Positions 8,902 to 17,156 of a stretch of DNA of 64,000 nucleotides are shown here, piece after piece; position 1 is the first letter of the stretch; the number at the start of each line of letters is the position of its first letter. Where the stretch lies: assembly GCA_011389895.1 (NCBI GenBank), contig JAABTN010000012.1, positions 1 to 64,000 on the forward strand. Reading direction: 5' to 3'. The position numbers and the translations under genes are program-made. This DNA comes from Maritimibacter sp. (GTDB taxonomy: Bacteria; Pseudomonadota; Alphaproteobacteria; Rhodobacterales; Rhodobacteraceae). The notes under the pieces were generated by a model. It saw only the letters and a program-made list of their open reading frames with translations. It had not been told where the DNA came from and did no database searches.

Positions 8902-11010
8902 TTACTGGTCGCCCAGATTGCCCAAGCCCCGCAACATGTCCCCGATCCGGCCCGGGTTGAACGCCTTGCGCGCCGCCATTTCGTCTTCGACACGTGCGGC
9001 GAGCCGGTCGGCCAGAAGCCGGTGACCGGTGAGATTGGGGTGCACCGCCCCCGCGATGACCGATGAGGATGCCGGTTGGGTCATGGCGCTGTCGTTGCCG
9101 GTGCGGATCGCGCGATCTTTCGGGTCATAGGCATAGGGGGCCCAAAGGTCGGCATCCCAGCGGCGGTCATTCGGCCCCCATCCGGCGTTGGGAAGGTTCA
9201 ATCCGTAACCACGCCACCAGCCATGGCCGATGAAGGCATCGCGGGTTTCGCACACGAACGAGATGCCATGCGCCTGTGCAGCCTTCGCAAGCTCGACCCG
9301 GAAGCGATCAAAGATCGCCAGCGTGGCGTGCCCTTCTTCGCTGGTCAGGTTAAAGGTCCAGTTGCGCGCGATATTCAAAGGCGCGCCAAGTTTCAGCCCT
9401 TCCCAGGCCGAAAACGGATCGCGCCCCGGTGCGCTGCCGTAAACCACCGCGGCCTCGGTATCGAGCGGGCCACAGGCGGGTGCCTTGGGCGGCAGGACAC
9501 GTAGCGGGTCGGGGTATTGCGTCTGGAAAATCGCCTTGGCAGGCAAATCGAGCCGGTATTCAAGGATATTGTAAAGCAATTCCATCCGCTTTCCGATGCT
9601 GCCCGCATCGCCGCGTCCCCGGCCATAGATCAGATCGCCCGCATGGGGGCGACCGTTCAAATCCTTGCGCAGGCAATGTTCGGCCACTGTCGGATATATG
9701 CGCGGATCGACGCGGTATTCGGCGGGCGGGCAGACTTCGGGCAGGGTGAAGAAGGCCACCAGCCCACTGTCGTAATCCCCCGGCAAAAGCGCGTATTTCA
9801 CCAGGTCGGCAAATCCGATGTCATTGCCGCCGACCGAGAGGAACAGGAAATCGGGCGCGCGCAACGCGCCTTCGGGACAGGTGAAGAACCCCACGCTGGG
9901 GTGGTCCGACCCGGTGGTTCCGCGAAACTGCCGCATGTAGCGGTCCAGCGCGTCGTTTTTCTGCAACTCGGTGGGAAACCAGTTGACCGAGGCCGGGTAG
10001 GGCCGCCGGTCGAAGGCGGTGATGTCGATCCCGTCAAGCTCCTCAGACGTCACATCGGTGTATTGGCCGCGCGGCAGATCGCTGTCTTGGCGCACCGGGC
10101 GCGCGCACAGCTCGCGCACCGCCATGTTGACCTGCGAATAGGGGAGATATCCGCCGCCTTTCGCGGAAACGAACTGCGGGGCGAGAAGCCCGTCGAACAC
10201 CTCGGCCCCGGAGCAGGCATAGTGCAGGAAGGTCACGAAGCGGTGCGGGTCATCGGATGCGGTCTCAAGGGCTGCAAGGTTCTGGAACGAAAAGAAGCTT
10301 CGGTTGCACCGGTCGTCCAGCCATGTCCGGTCTGGAAGCGGTAGGCGAAACAGCGAGGTGGCGAGCCATTCATGCCCACGCTCCGAGGTGATGCCTTTCC
10401 ACTGCGCCGCCACATCCGGGTTGCCTTCGCCCGAGCCATAGCTGTCGCCCATGCCGACGATGACGACATGCTCGGGTTCCAGCCGCGCCTCGATCACATC
10501 GCGCTCGATGATAACGACAACTTCCGTTACCTCGGTGAGCGGGATCTCAAGCTCGACTTCCTCGGTGCAGGGCAGGGGAGTGTCGCGAAAGCTCCACCAA
10601 CACTCCTTGGTGTCCAACGCCGCCGCGTCGCCGGTCACCCAAAGACGGGCGCGCACGCGCTGGGCGTCTTCGTTCTTCACGTATTTCAGGATCGCATCGC
10701 GATGTTCGCCCGTCTCCGGGTTCCAGTGCAGGGGACGACCCTGTTCCAGAAACGATGCGAAGGGCGATGTCGTGCCGCCGATCAACGTTCGGTCCAAGCG
10801 CGCGTGCCATCCCTCAAGCCCGCCGTCCTCGGGCCGCACCCGGTAGGTTTCGAAAAGCGCATCGGCCTGTCGGGGTTCTCCCAAGGCCTCGAAGGTCGCG
10901 AAACGGTTGCTGATCTTCCAGTTTATCTCGACATCCTGCGCGACAAGCGTGCCGGCTGCGGGAAGCGCGGCGACGAGCGCGAACAGAAAGGGGATGACAC
11001 GGATCTTCAT
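8902..11010 (-). CDS. large exported SGNH/GDSL-type hydrolase
   Basis: A 702-residue protein with an N-terminal signal peptide (IPFLFALVAALPAAGTLVA-QD). The SGNH blocks are present in order. GMGDSYGSGEGN near residue 187 holds the nucleophile serine, SVGGNDIGFADL near 395 the Gly/Asn oxyanion residues, and AVHPNLTGHR near 668 the catalytic His. The usual Asp three residues before this His is not there, as in some extracellular esterases that work with a Ser-His pair. About 185 N-terminal residues precede the hydrolase domain and may be a carbohydrate- or surface-binding beta domain. The substrate is unknown; an ester or lipid in the periplasm or outside is inferred. Confidence 0.82.
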   Translation of the reverse strand: MKIRVIPFLFALVAALPAAGTLVAQDVEINWKISNRFATFEALGEPRQADALFETYRVRPEDGGLEGWHARLDRTLIGGTTSPFASFLEQGRPLHWNPETGEHRDAILKYVKNEDAQRVRARLWVTGDAAALDTKECWWSFRDTPLPCTEEVELEIPLTEVTEVVVIIERDVIEARLEPEHVVIVGMGDSYGSGEGNPDVAAQWKGITSERGHEWLATSLFRLPLPDRTWLDDRCNRSFFSFQNLAALETASDDPHRFVTFLHYACSGAEVFDGLLAPQFVSAKGGGYLPYSQVNMAVRELCARPVRQDSDLPRGQYTDVTSEELDGIDITAFDRRPYPASVNWFPTELQKNDALDRYMRQFRGTTGSDHPSVGFFTCPEGALRAPDFLFLSVGGNDIGFADLVKYALLPGDYDSGLVAFFTLPEVCPPAEYRVDPRIYPTVAEHCLRKDLNGRPHAGDLIYGRGRGDAGSIGKRMELLYNILEYRLDLPAKAIFQTQYPDPLRVLPPKAPACGPLDTEAAVVYGSAPGRDPFSAWEGLKLGAPLNIARNWTFNLTSEEGHATLAIFDRFRVELAKAAQAHGISFVCETRDAFIGHGWWRGYGLNLPNAGWGPNDRRWDADLWAPYAYDPKDRAIRTGNDSAMTQPASSSVIAGAVHPNLTGHRLLADRLAARVEDEMAARKAFNPGRIGDMLRGLGNLGDQ

Positions 11011-11116
11011 GGGCGACCTCGGGAAACGCGAACACTGCGCGCGACGCTACCGTGTCGCCCTCATACGCTCAATATACGCGCCCCGTGGTATCGGCGATGT
11101 CCCGCGCACGTTTTCG

Positions 11117-11926
11117 TCATGCGCTCAGCGTCTCGGTCGAGGCAAAGAACATGGCCTGGCTCACCGCCGAGCGCACCTGGTCTTCCGAGTAGGGCTTGGT
11201 GATGACAAAGGCGGGTTCCGGGCGCTCGCCGGTCAAAAGCCGCTCGGGGAAGGCGGTGATGAAGATCACCGGAATGTCACCCGTCGACTTTAGGATCGTG
11301 TTGACCGCGTCGACGCCGCTCGAATTGTCGGCAAGCTGGATGTCCGACAGGATCAGATCGGGCGTCTCCTTGGTGGCAAGGTCGATGGCACCCCGTTCGG
11401 TCCGCGCCACCCCGGTGATCGCGTGACCCATGTCGGCCACGATATCCTTAAGGTCCATGGCGATGATCGCCTCATCCTCGATCACGAGTATGCGCCCTTT
11501 CACGCTGTCTTCCATCTCGCGGCGCGCGACGGTGATAAGATGCTCGACCTCGCCGGTATCCATCTCCATGATTGCGGCAATGTCCGAGACGCCAAAATCC
11601 TCGACCGTGTGCAAGAGCAACGCCTCGCGCGTGTTCGCGGTCAGGTTGGCGAGATGCGCGTGGGCGCGGGCGTGAAGCCCATCTTCGCCCATGTCGATCG
11701 GCGCCCCGGCGCTGGCCCAGATTTGGTGAAACGCGCGAAACAGCGCGACCTTGTCCGACAGCCCGGTGTCAAAGACCGACCGATCCTCAAGCAGGGCTTC
11801 GAGGGTGGCAGCAGCATATCTGTCGCCCGATTGCTGGTTCCCGGTCAGGGCCCGCGCATAGCGGCGCAGGTAGGGCAGGAGCGATGCGATTTTTACAGAG
11901 AGAAATTCGGTGTCAGTGTCGTTCAT
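11117..11926 (-). CDS. phyR: general stress response regulator PhyR
   Basis: A 269-residue protein of two parts. An N-terminal sigma-factor-like domain (about residues 8-135) mimics EcfG. A C-terminal receiver domain (about 145-265) has acidic residues at 150-152, the phospho-acceptor Asp195 in LILSDIQL and the conserved Lys in VITKPYS. Once phosphorylated, PhyR binds NepR and frees EcfG. ATG 11926 gives the family N-terminus. An in-frame ATG at 11944 is possible. It diverges from nepR-ecfG and has its own EcfG-type promoter. Confidence 0.94.
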   Translation of the reverse strand: MNDTDTEFLSVKIASLLPYLRRYARALTGNQQSGDRYAAATLEALLEDRSVFDTGLSDKVALFRAFHQIWASAGAPIDMGEDGLHARAHAHLANLTANTREALLLHTVEDFGVSDIAAIMEMDTGEVEHLITVARREMEDSVKGRILVIEDEAIIAMDLKDIVADMGHAITGVARTERGAIDLATKETPDLILSDIQLADNSSGVDAVNTILKSTGDIPVIFITAFPERLLTGERPEPAFVITKPYSEDQVRSAVSQAMFFASTETLSA

Positions 11927-11965
11927 CCCATCCAGTCCGATCATTGTGTTTTTTCGGTTTCCTTT

Positions 11966-11990
11966 GGAACCAAACAACCGGGGTGGCGTT
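11966..11990 (+). promoter_or_regulatory. EcfG-dependent promoter of nepR-ecfG
   Basis: GGAAC (11966-11970), a 16-base spacer and CGTT (11987-11990) match the alphaproteobacterial general stress promoter consensus GGAAC-N16/17-CGTT. It lies about 60 bases upstream of the nepR ATG. Confidence 0.85.
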
Positions 11991-11997
11991 TGGTTCC
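11973..11997 (-). promoter_or_regulatory. EcfG-type promoter of phyR, overlapping the opposite one
   Basis: On the minus strand GGAAC (11997-11993), a 16-base spacer and TGTT (11976-11973) give a one-mismatch EcfG promoter directed at phyR. It overlaps the plus-strand promoter almost completely, because both lie on a perfect 10-bp inverted repeat. Confidence 0.7.
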
Positions 11998-12051
11998 CGA
12001 ATGAAGGTGGAAAAATTTTGGGCGCTCAGAGGTTAACGGGACCGAACCACG

Positions 12052-12213
12052 ATGACAGATGACAAGGATCAAGACAGGCTTGAACAGCAGATTGATGCCA
12101 ATCTGAAGAAAGTGTTCCAGCGCACGCTTGATGAGGACGTTCCAGGCAGGTTCATTGACTTGCTTGAGAAACTCAAGGAAGCGGACAAGCAGAGGTCGCC
12201 CAATGACAAATGA
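12052..12213 (+). CDS. nepR: anti-sigma factor NepR
   Basis: A 53-residue acidic/basic helical protein. The NepR signature is present: NLKKVFQRTLDEDVPGRF and then IDLLEKLKEAD. The alpha-1 and alpha-2 helices hold EcfG inactive until phosphorylated PhyR takes NepR away. It lies between the EcfG promoter and ecfG and overlaps the ecfG start by 11 bases. The gene is short enough to be missed by automated calling. Confidence 0.93.
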   Translation: MTDDKDQDRLEQQIDANLKKVFQRTLDEDVPGRFIDLLEKLKEADKQRSPNDK

Positions 12214-12781
12214 CACCGAGGCGCGCGACCCGCGCGAAGAGGTGGTCGAACATCTTCCGGCGATGCGGGCCTTTGCCGCATCTTTGACGCGCAACCCCGC
12301 CGCTGCCGATGATCTGGTGCAGGATACGATCGTCAAGGCATGGAAGAATTTCGACAAGTTTCGCGAGGGGTCGAACCTTCGGGCGTGGCTGTTCACGATC
12401 CTGCGCAACACCTTCTATTCCGATCTTCGCAAGAAAAAGCGCGAGGTTGAGGATGTCGATGGCGTGATGGCGGCAAGCCTGTCGGAAAAACCCGCCCATG
12501 ACGGGCGTCTTGCGCTGGCGGATTTTGAGAAGGTGTTCGCCGAATTGCCGGTCGAGCAGCGCGAGGCATTGATCCTCGTCGGTGCCTCGGGCCTGTCTTA
12601 TGAAGAGGCGGCGGAAACCTGTGGCGTTGCCATCGGCACGATCAAGAGCCGGATCAACCGGGGGCGTGCGCGGTTAACCGATCTTCTCGATATCAATGAC
12701 GACGACAGCATCGAATTGACCGATCAGGCCACCATGGCGGTCGTCAGCTCGGGCCTGTCGGTAAGGAAAAACACCGGGTGA
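12203..12781 (+). CDS. ecfG: general stress ECF sigma factor EcfG (ECF15 type)
   Basis: A 192-residue ECF sigma factor. Region 2 is PAAADDLVQDTIVKAWKN with LRAWLFTILRNTFYSDLRK. Region 4 is LPVEQREALILVGASGLSY and then EEAAETCGVAIGTIKSR. It directs RNA polymerase to GGAAC-CGTT promoters under stress. The start at 12203 overlaps nepR, so the anti-sigma and sigma factors are made together. An in-frame upstream opening at 12128 lies inside nepR and is rejected. The promoter before nepR is itself EcfG-type, giving positive feedback. Confidence 0.95.
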   Translation: MTNDTEARDPREEVVEHLPAMRAFAASLTRNPAAADDLVQDTIVKAWKNFDKFREGSNLRAWLFTILRNTFYSDLRKKKREVEDVDGVMAASLSEKPAHDGRLALADFEKVFAELPVEQREALILVGASGLSYEEAAETCGVAIGTIKSRINRGRARLTDLLDINDDDSIELTDQATMAVVSSGLSVRKNTG

Positions 12782-14568
12782 TGACACGTCTGGGTGACCT
12801 GGGCCGGACGCTCACGTTTCGGATCGCGGGGCTTCTCGCGCTCGCGCTGCTTCCCGTCGGTGTTCTGTCGGTCGTGACCACGCTTCAGCTTCTGAACAAG
12901 GCCGAACGCGAATTGCGCGACGGTCTTCTGGCCCTCACCGCCGAGGCCGCGGCGGAACAGGAGGCGGCCATTCGCACCGCGACAGGCGTTGCCCGTGCGG
13001 TCGTCGGTCTTGTTCCGGTGTTTCGCGGGGGTGGGTTCGACTGTGAGGAACCGCTGACCACCATCCTGCGTGACAGCCCCGAATTGTCGTTTCTCGGCTA
13101 TGTTGATCGCGACGGTATCGTCCAATGCGGATCGCGTGACCAAGGCATGGATGTCTCGCAACGCCCCCTGCATCAGGAATTCATCGACAACCCCGGCCCA
13201 CGGGTGAAATTCAGCGACGTGGGGGCGATCACCGGTGCGCCGGTGGTCGTCGTGTCGCTTCCGGTGATCCATGATGGGGCCTATGACGGCTATGTCATCG
13301 CCTCGCTGCCGCATCGGCGCCTCAACCGGCCCGCGCCGGGGGCGCTGGGTCGTGAACGCCCGGTCGAATTGATCACCTTCAACGTCGAGGGCGAGATGCT
13401 GACATCAACCGTGACCGACGATGCGCCGGGGCGAATTCTGCCCGAGACCCGGGCTTTGTCGGCGCTTGTTGGCGGGACCGAGGCCACCTTTGTCGCCCGC
13501 GTTGAAGACGGCGGCGAGCGTCTCTTTGCGCTAAGCCCGATTGTGCCGGGACAGGTCTTTGCGCTTGGGTCGTGGGAATACCGCGCGGGGTTGTTCGCGG
13601 GCGGCTACGGCGTTGGGTCGTCCATGGTGTTCCCGCTCTTGATGTGGGTGGTGAGCCTTGGGGTCGCCTTCTTCGCGGTGCAACGCATGGTGATCAAGCC
13701 GACCCGCAACCTGCGCGCCCGGATGCTGCAATTCATGCGGTCGCGAAAACTGGCCGAGCCGATGACCGACCGTTCGGTGCCGTCCGAAATACGCGACATG
13801 GAAACCACGTGGATGCGGCTGGCCGAGAACATCCTGCGTGACGAGGCCAAGCTTCACGATACGATCCACCAGCGCACCGTCTTGTTGAAAGAGGTGCATC
13901 ACCGGGTGAAGAACAACCTGCAACTCATCGTGTCGCTGATCGGGATGGAGATGCGCAAGACCCGCGCCTCCGCCGACAAGACCGCGCTGTCGAACGTGCA
14001 GCAGCGGGTCATGTCGATCGCGCGGGTGCATCAGAATCTGTATGAAACCTCGACCGCCGAACGGGTGCGGGCAGACGAGCTGCTTTCTGCCATCGCGCAG
14101 CAGATCGTTTCGGCCACCAGCCCGGATGACGGGAGCATGGAGCTCAAGACCCATTTCGACGAATGCGAGGTCTATCCGGATCAGGCGGTGCCACTGTCCC
14201 TCGCGTTCTCCGAGCTCATCACCAACGCGTTGAAGCATGTCGGGCCGCGCGACGGCGCGCGGACTTCGTGCCTTGAGGTGAAGCTGACGTGTGAGCCGGG
14301 GTCGGGCCACGGCCAGATCGTGGTCAGAAACACCCTGCCAAGCGCACGACGCGACACGGGTGAAGGTGGAAAAGCCGGGCTTGGCGAACAGCTTGTGCGG
14401 GCCTTTGCGAGCCAGATGGAGGCGGCTGTTCACCGCGAAGACACCGGGACCAGCTACGAGGTCATGATCGATTTCCCGATCCAGGGGTTCGACGATACGG
14501 ATGCGCCCGGCGATTACGTAATCCCGGTGTCGAGTGCCGCGCCGGGTGCAGGGCGTGACAGGTTCTGA
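12781..14568 (+). CDS. membrane sensor histidine kinase of the general stress locus (HisKA_2 type)
   Basis: A 595-residue kinase. TM1 is at about residues 13-33, a periplasmic sensor domain at 40-275, TM2 at about 278-300, and a HAMP-like linker at 300-355. The HisKA_2 box KEVHHRVKNNLQLIVSLIG carries the phospho-acceptor His374, and an ATPase domain follows (FSELITNALKHVG). The periplasmic part has only two Cys (88 and 116). Its ATG shares one base with the ecfG stop, so it is in the same operon. Kinases in this position usually phosphorylate PhyR; that is inferred here. Confidence 0.9.
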   Translation: MTRLGDLGRTLTFRIAGLLALALLPVGVLSVVTTLQLLNKAERELRDGLLALTAEAAAEQEAAIRTATGVARAVVGLVPVFRGGGFDCEEPLTTILRDSPELSFLGYVDRDGIVQCGSRDQGMDVSQRPLHQEFIDNPGPRVKFSDVGAITGAPVVVVSLPVIHDGAYDGYVIASLPHRRLNRPAPGALGRERPVELITFNVEGEMLTSTVTDDAPGRILPETRALSALVGGTEATFVARVEDGGERLFALSPIVPGQVFALGSWEYRAGLFAGGYGVGSSMVFPLLMWVVSLGVAFFAVQRMVIKPTRNLRARMLQFMRSRKLAEPMTDRSVPSEIRDMETTWMRLAENILRDEAKLHDTIHQRTVLLKEVHHRVKNNLQLIVSLIGMEMRKTRASADKTALSNVQQRVMSIARVHQNLYETSTAERVRADELLSAIAQQIVSATSPDDGSMELKTHFDECEVYPDQAVPLSLAFSELITNALKHVGPRDGARTSCLEVKLTCEPGSGHGQIVVRNTLPSARRDTGEGGKAGLGEQLVRAFASQMEAAVHREDTGTSYEVMIDFPIQGFDDTDAPGDYVIPVSSAAPGAGRDRF

Positions 14569-14590
14569 CCCGGTCAGATTGCCCAAAGAA

Positions 14591-14618
14591 AAAAGCCCCG
14601 CCGTTTGGCGGGGCTTTT
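14591..14618. terminator. bidirectional intrinsic terminator
   Basis: A perfect 12-bp stem (14591-14602 with 14607-14618) with a GTTT loop. A and T runs form its ends, so it can stop transcripts from both the stress operon on the left and the lipoprotein gene on the right. Confidence 0.88.
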
Positions 14619-14638
14619 CATTGTCACGCTTGGCGTGA

Positions 14639-14911
14639 TCAGTTGTCCGGGCAAGCCGCGCGATACCGCGTGCCGTTCGGACGCTGGTAAACGCACATGC
14701 CTTGGGCATCCGCCGCGCGACCGATCAGGTTGCCTGCGGCTGCGCCGGTAGCAGCACCCACGGCGGCCCCCCCAAGCGACCCGCTGGCCAACCCGCCGAT
14801 CATGCCGCCGGTCACGGCGCCTGCCGCGGTTGCCTGGGTCTGGTTCTGAGTTTCACACCCGGAGACGGCCAGAACCGCCGCGGCTGCGAGAGCAAGAATT
14901 GGTGCTTTCAT
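14639..14911 (-). CDS. glycine-zipper lipoprotein
   Basis: A 90-residue protein with a lipoprotein signal ending in AVSGC (Cys19). A glycine-zipper stretch follows (AAGAVTGGMIGGLASGSLGG and GAAAGNLIG), then a short C-terminal tail with two Cys. Small outer-membrane lipoproteins of this type are common and mostly uncharacterised; some are stress-induced. It is a single gene, convergent with the stress operon. Confidence 0.78.
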   Translation of the reverse strand: MKAPILALAAAAVLAVSGCETQNQTQATAAGAVTGGMIGGLASGSLGGAAVGAATGAAAGNLIGRAADAQGMCVYQRPNGTRYRAACPDN

Positions 14912-15026
14912 GTCTGTCTCCTCGAATCATTTCACAGGGGGAGGATAACGCGGATCGGGCGAAATGGTCATGAAAAATCAAAATATTGCGGGAAACGGCC
15001 CGGGACGGCGGGCAGAAAGTGGCTTA

Positions 15027-15470
15027 TCACCAGCTCCCGGAATTCTCCATGGACGCCCATGGCTCGCGTTCCGGCAAGGCCGCGCCTTCCTGAATCAGCT
15101 CGACCGAGATGTTGTCAGGGCTTTTGAAAAACGCCATGCGCCCGTCGCGGGGCGGACGGTTTATCGTGACCCCCGCATCCATGAGCTTTTGGCACATGGC
15201 ATAGATGTCATCGACGCGGTAGGCGAGGTGTCCCCAGCTTCTTCCGGTCTCGTATGTTTCGTCTGAATCCCAGTTGTAGGTCAGCTCAAGCTCCGGGGCC
15301 ATCGTCTCGTTCGCGGTGGCTTCATCCTTGGGCGCGGCGAGAAACACGAGGGTGAATTTGCCCTCCGGCACCTCTTTGCGCCGAATTTCCGTCAAGCCGA
15401 CCTTGTTGCACCAGAAGTCGATGCTTTCCTCAAGATCGCGCACCCGGATCATCGTGTGAACGTATCGCAT
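15027..15470 (-). CDS. gloA: lactoylglutathione lyase (glyoxalase I)
   Basis: A 147-residue VOC-fold enzyme that converts the methylglyoxal-glutathione hemithioacetal to S-lactoylglutathione. The N-terminus [20 protein letters not shown] and the segments [21 protein letters not shown] and ISVELIQ carry the His/Glu metal ligands. ATG 15470 has GGAGGG upstream. The frame stays open much further upstream but that part overlaps trhO and has no homology. It is convergent-free and in line behind trhO on the same strand. Confidence 0.93.
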   Translation of the reverse strand: MRYVHTMIRVRDLEESIDFWCNKVGLTEIRRKEVPEGKFTLVFLAAPKDEATANETMAPELELTYNWDSDETYETGRSWGHLAYRVDDIYAMCQKLMDAGVTINRPPRDGRMAFFKSPDNISVELIQEGAALPEREPWASMENSGSW

Positions 15471-15556
15471 GTCGTGCCCTCCGTTTCGCGTGTTCCAACG
15501 TGGTAGGCTTTCACTGCGCGCTTCGCAACCGGGCGGGGCCCGGCGGCATGGCAGGA

Positions 15557-16468
15557 TCAGCTTTCGCGCGGCCCAAGGTGCTGTGACCCGCGCGCCTTCG
15601 CCAGTGCGATTTGGCGTTGCCGTTCGCGAAACCGGTCGCGCCGCGCGTCGTCGTAGTCTTCGATACAGTGGTGACAGGAAACCCCCGCCTCGAACGCCTC
15701 GCGCGTCTTGTCCTCGGGTCGGATCGGGCGGCGGCAGGCATGGCAAAGCTCGTGGGGCCCTTCGGCCAAGCCGTGGCCGACACTGACCCGCCCGTCGAAG
15801 ACAAAGCAGTCGCCGTGCCACAGGCTTTCATCCGCCGGCACGTCTTCGAGATATTTCAGGATACCGCCCTTGAGGTGATAAACCTCTTCAATGCCTTGCT
15901 GGAGCAGGAAGTTCGTGGATTTCTCGCACCGAATACCCCCGGTGCAGAACATCGCGATCCGCTTGTTATGAAACCGGTCCTTGTTCTGCGCCCACCATGC
16001 CGGGAAGTCGCGAAACCGGGTGGTCTGGGGGTCGACCGCGCCCTCAAACGTGCCAATGGCCACCTCGTAGTCGTTGCGGGTGTCGATCACGGCCACATCC
16101 GGCGCGCTGATCAGGTCGTTCCAATCTTCGGGCTGCACGTAATGGCCCACGGCGGCGCGCGGATCGACGTCGGGCTGGCCCATGGTCACGATTTCGCGTT
16201 TCAGGCGCACCTTCATGCGGCCAAAGGGCTGCTGGGTCGCCGTTGACAGTTTGTAGTCAAAGCCCGCGCATCCGGGGAGCCCGTCGATATGGGTGATCAG
16301 CGCGTCTATCCCGTCGCGGGGGCCCGCCACGGTGCCATTGATCCCCTCGCGCGCCAGAAGAAGCGACCCGGTGATGCCCCGCGCATCGCAGAGGTCCGCC
16401 AAGGGCCCCCGGATCGCGTCGGGATCGGCGAAGGTGGTGAAATGATAAAGCGCGCAGACCGTGAACAT
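15557..16468 (-). CDS. trhO: tRNA uridine(34) hydroxylase TrhO (rhodanese-domain, YceA family)
   Basis: A 303-residue protein with an N-terminal acylphosphatase-like domain (about 1-95, with [12 protein letters not shown]) and a rhodanese domain (about 115-225) holding the active-site loop [12 protein letters not shown]. The C-terminal tail has CHAC and CHHC pairs. TrhO hydroxylates U34 of a subset of tRNAs to 5-hydroxyuridine in an oxygen-dependent way. Length and all motifs fit the family. The Cys-pair tail may bind a metal. Confidence 0.92.
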   Translation of the reverse strand: MFTVCALYHFTTFADPDAIRGPLADLCDARGITGSLLLAREGINGTVAGPRDGIDALITHIDGLPGCAGFDYKLSTATQQPFGRMKVRLKREIVTMGQPDVDPRAAVGHYVQPEDWNDLISAPDVAVIDTRNDYEVAIGTFEGAVDPQTTRFRDFPAWWAQNKDRFHNKRIAMFCTGGIRCEKSTNFLLQQGIEEVYHLKGGILKYLEDVPADESLWHGDCFVFDGRVSVGHGLAEGPHELCHACRRPIRPEDKTREAFEAGVSCHHCIEDYDDARRDRFRERQRQIALAKARGSQHLGPRES

Positions 16469-16509
16469 ATGCGGGCTTTACGCCGCCCGCCCGGCGCGAT
16501 CAATAGGCG

Positions 16510-17007
16510 CTAGTAGCGATATCCACGGTGAAGCCCGACGCGCGATTCCAGGGATCGCCACAGGCGTTCGAAGGCTTCGCGGCTCTCCATCGCCGAGGCG
16601 GAAATGCGCAAGTTGCCCTCGATATGCCGGATCACGAGAACCCGGTCCCCATCGCGCAGCGCCGCCTTGATGTCGGAAATACCCTTGTATGTCAGGTGCA
16701 TGAGCCTTGGGTTGGCCGGGCCTGCCGGGGCGATGATCCCGGTATCGTCCAGCCGGATTTCCGCCCGGCACAGGGCAGGGCGAAACAGGCTACGCAGTTC
16801 CTCGACCGTCACCATCGTGGCGACAGCGGCCACGAGCGCATAGATCGCCGTTGCCCCGAAAGGACCGAATTCATACCCGGCAATGGTCAATCCGGCCTTG
16901 TTCGTCACGGCCAGCCACCCCGCGCCCGCCGCCACTGCGGCACAAAGCACCAAGAGCACATACCCCTTGGCGACACGCATCGTGTATCCAAACGTTTCGT
17001 TCGACAT
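16510..17007 (-). CDS. two-helix membrane protein with a PH-like cytoplasmic domain, unknown function
   Basis: A 165-residue protein. Two membrane helices lie at about residues 13-35 and 45-68. A C-terminal soluble part follows (RLDDTGIIAPAG, HLTYKGISDIKAAL, RVLVIRH), resembling the bacterial PH-like fold that often follows a TM hairpin. GGGGAG precedes ATG 17007. The 15-base longer frame from 17022 lacks a ribosome-binding site. The function is not known. Confidence 0.65.
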   Translation of the reverse strand: MSNETFGYTMRVAKGYVLLVLCAAVAAGAGWLAVTNKAGLTIAGYEFGPFGATAIYALVAAVATMVTVEELRSLFRPALCRAEIRLDDTGIIAPAGPANPRLMHLTYKGISDIKAALRDGDRVLVIRHIEGNLRISASAMESREAFERLWRSLESRVGLHRGYRY

Positions 17008-17156
17008 GTGCAATCTCCCCAAGATCAGAAACCGATGTTTTCAATGAGCTTGCCCAATCTGGCCAAGGATATGGGCCGAATTGGGGCAGGAGAGGAACAA
17101 TACCTTGATTTCATCGCGGCACGCGCCACATCCTGATCAGCATGGAGGTGCAAAAG

